A stretch of DNA of 6,375 nucleotides from Candidatus Hodarchaeota archaeon (lineage in GTDB: Archaea; Asgardarchaeota; Heimdallarchaeia; Hodarchaeales; Hodarchaeaceae). The stretch is taken from contig JAEOTU010000221.1 of the NCBI GenBank assembly GCA_016839665.1, positions 1 through 6,375 of the forward strand. Reading direction: 5' to 3'. Of this stretch, positions 5,324 to 6,375 are shown one piece after another. A program made the translations under genes and the position numbers. Positions within the stretch are counted from its first letter, which is position 1; every line of letters begins with the position of its first letter. The notes under the pieces are model-generated. The model saw nothing but the letters and a program-made list of their open reading frames with translations, was not told where the DNA came from and searched no databases.

Positions 5324-6375
5324 TTAAAATTTGACTTCAAATAAATCATTGTAATTCATGTTTTCTTCATTTTGGTTAGGCTCTGTTGTGAAAATGGATT
5401 GAACATTGTGCATTTCTTTCAAATCTGGAATAAAATCCTTTAGAATATTAGGAATATGGATTTTAATTAATGGTGCCTTTAAAGAGAACCCTCTCTCTTT
5501 TTTTATTTTCCAGATAAAGGAATTTAGTTTGATTAATTCATGTGTTCGAGGATCTTCTAAGCCTGAATCTTGTTCAGATCTTGGAAAGCGTTCTAGATGG
5601 ATACTACTTAAAGGAGTGTAAAGTCTTTGAAATATACTTTCAGTAATAAAAGGTGTGATTGGTGCTAGCAATTTTAATACAGTCTGAATCACTTGATGAA
5701 GGCAAAATCGTGCACTTTGACTCTCCTCTTGACTTACTCCATCCTGTTTATAAGCACGGGATTTCACTAACTCAATATAATGAGGAGCAAAAACATTCCA
5801 AACCCAGTTATAGATGTTCTCTGCAGGAATAGAAAAATCTAGTTCTTCATAGCCTTCTCCACAACGACATATTAGGGCATCTAGACTTTTTAGAATCCAT
5901 TCATCTGTTTTGATCAATAATCTTGGAGATTTTTCCACAGGAAAGGCCGATACAAACCTAGCAATATTCCATAATTTTGTTATAAACTTCGCATTTCCAT
6001 CAAGTTTGGATAATGAGAAACGAATATCAGAACCATGGCTTCCTTGTAGGCATGATGTTAGTCTTACACTGTCGGCACCATAGTAGAGGTTAGGGTCTGT
6101 TTTTTCATTCGAAAATTTAGCTACTTTTTCGATTTCTGCGATTCTTTTCCAACTGTTGTGATCAGGCTTTAACATCTTCGGAGTATCTTTGGGTAATGTT
6201 TGAGGTTGTAAAAACAGGAGGGGATCAATGCTATTCCCGAGGCTTTTTGACATTTTTCCTCCATATGGATCTCGTACAAGACCAGAGATCCATACTTGCT
6301 TGAATGCTGGTTTTTTGAAGAGATGAAAGGCTCTAAGAATCGTATAATAAAGCCAAGTTCTTACAATTTCTTTCC
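5324..6375 (-). CDS. valS: Valyl-tRNA synthetase, C-terminal part (partial)
   Basis: This class I synthetase attaches valine to tRNA(Val) in the cytoplasm. The frame is open from the right edge (first whole codon at 6373) to TAA at 5324-5326, giving 349 residues. The ATG at 6253 is inside KMSKS and is not the start. The fragment begins 'KEIVRTWLYYTILRAF', the ValRS form of this region, then 'GGKMSKSLGN' with the catalytic KMSKS loop at residues 40-44. 'YGADSVR' (98-104), 'GSDIRFSLSKLDG' and 'KLWNIARFV' (133-141) follow and identify ValRS rather than IleRS or LeuRS. The anticodon-binding helical domain runs from about 157 ('DEWILKSL') through 'LLAPITPFITE' (235-245) and 'SIHLERFP'. The end carries the 'KKERGFSLKAPL' segment and lacks the long coiled coil of bacterial ValRS, as usual in archaea. 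About 40 extra residues lie between KMSKSLGNSIDP and YGAD. The HIGH motif and editing domain lie outside the window. It is upstream of the zinc-ribbon gene in an apparent operon. Confidence 0.93.
   Translation of the reverse strand, partial: KEIVRTWLYYTILRAFHLFKKPAFKQVWISGLVRDPYGGKMSKSLGNSIDPLLFLQPQTLPKDTPKMLKPDHNSWKRIAEIEKVAKFSNEKTDPNLYYGADSVRLTSCLQGSHGSDIRFSLSKLDGNAKFITKLWNIARFVSAFPVEKSPRLLIKTDEWILKSLDALICRCGEGYEELDFSIPAENIYNWVWNVFAPHYIELVKSRAYKQDGVSQEESQSARFCLHQVIQTVLKLLAPITPFITESIFQRLYTPLSSIHLERFPRSEQDSGLEDPRTHELIKLNSFIWKIKKERGFSLKAPLIKIHIPNILKDFIPDLKEMHNVQSIFTTEPNQNEENMNYNDLFEVKF

Noticed and set aside
5324..6253. A free-standing 309-residue protein starting at the ATG at 6253
   Set aside because: That ATG is the Met of the KMSKS motif; the same frame runs on to the window edge with clear ValRS sequence.
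5324..6375. IleRS or LeuRS instead of ValRS
   Set aside because: The EIVRTW.YYTI segment before KMSKS, GSDIRF..SKLDG and KLWNIARFV after it are ValRS features.
1..6375. Mobile element, CRISPR array or defence system
   Set aside because: No transposase, integrase, terminal inverted repeats or spaced direct repeats were seen; the genes are housekeeping-type and tightly packed.

Overview
The window is a chromosomal segment of AT-rich archaeal DNA. The likely source is an Asgard archaeon or a close relative. It carries archaea-specific replication genes: the end of an Orc1/Cdc6 initiator and the small subunit (DP1) of DNA polymerase D. It also carries an oligosaccharyltransferase catalytic subunit that looks like eukaryotic STT3 through most of its length, and a small zinc protein that resembles the eukaryotic p27/ZNRD2 family in both its zinc finger and its C-terminal helices. 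The lineage call is inferred from recalled family sequences; no search or tree was run.

Layout. Positions 1-351 (+) hold the C-terminal winged-helix part of Orc1/Cdc6, cut by the window's left edge. It converges, with only 25 bp between stops, on the gene for PolD DP1 (2014-377, -). Upstream of DP1 on the same strand is the STT3/AglB oligosaccharyltransferase (4351-2171, -). The 156-bp gap between them contains a good RNA hairpin and a U-tract. A short divergent region (4352-4529) separates STT3 from a small PRC-barrel-like protein gene (4530-4871, +). That gene converges on a two-gene minus-strand unit: valyl-tRNA synthetase (cut by the right edge, ends 5324), then the ZNRD2/p27-like zinc protein (5300-4929) 23 bp downstream.

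The genes are mostly housekeeping: replication initiation and polymerase, N-glycosylation at the membrane, and valine tRNA charging. Orc1/cdc6 and polD genes are neighbours in several archaea, often near the replication origin. No origin-recognition repeats are visible here, so any origin would lie beyond the left edge, upstream of cdc6.

I found no mobile element, CRISPR array, tRNA, rRNA or obviously novel multi-gene system. The points most worth a second look are the eukaryote-like STT3, the two-part match of the zinc protein to ZNRD2, an Asn-to-Glu change in a metal-binding motif of DP1, a PIP-like motif at the DP1 N-terminus, a long insert after KMSKS in ValRS, the hairpin after STT3, and an eight-codon mini-ORF with a strong ribosome-binding site.
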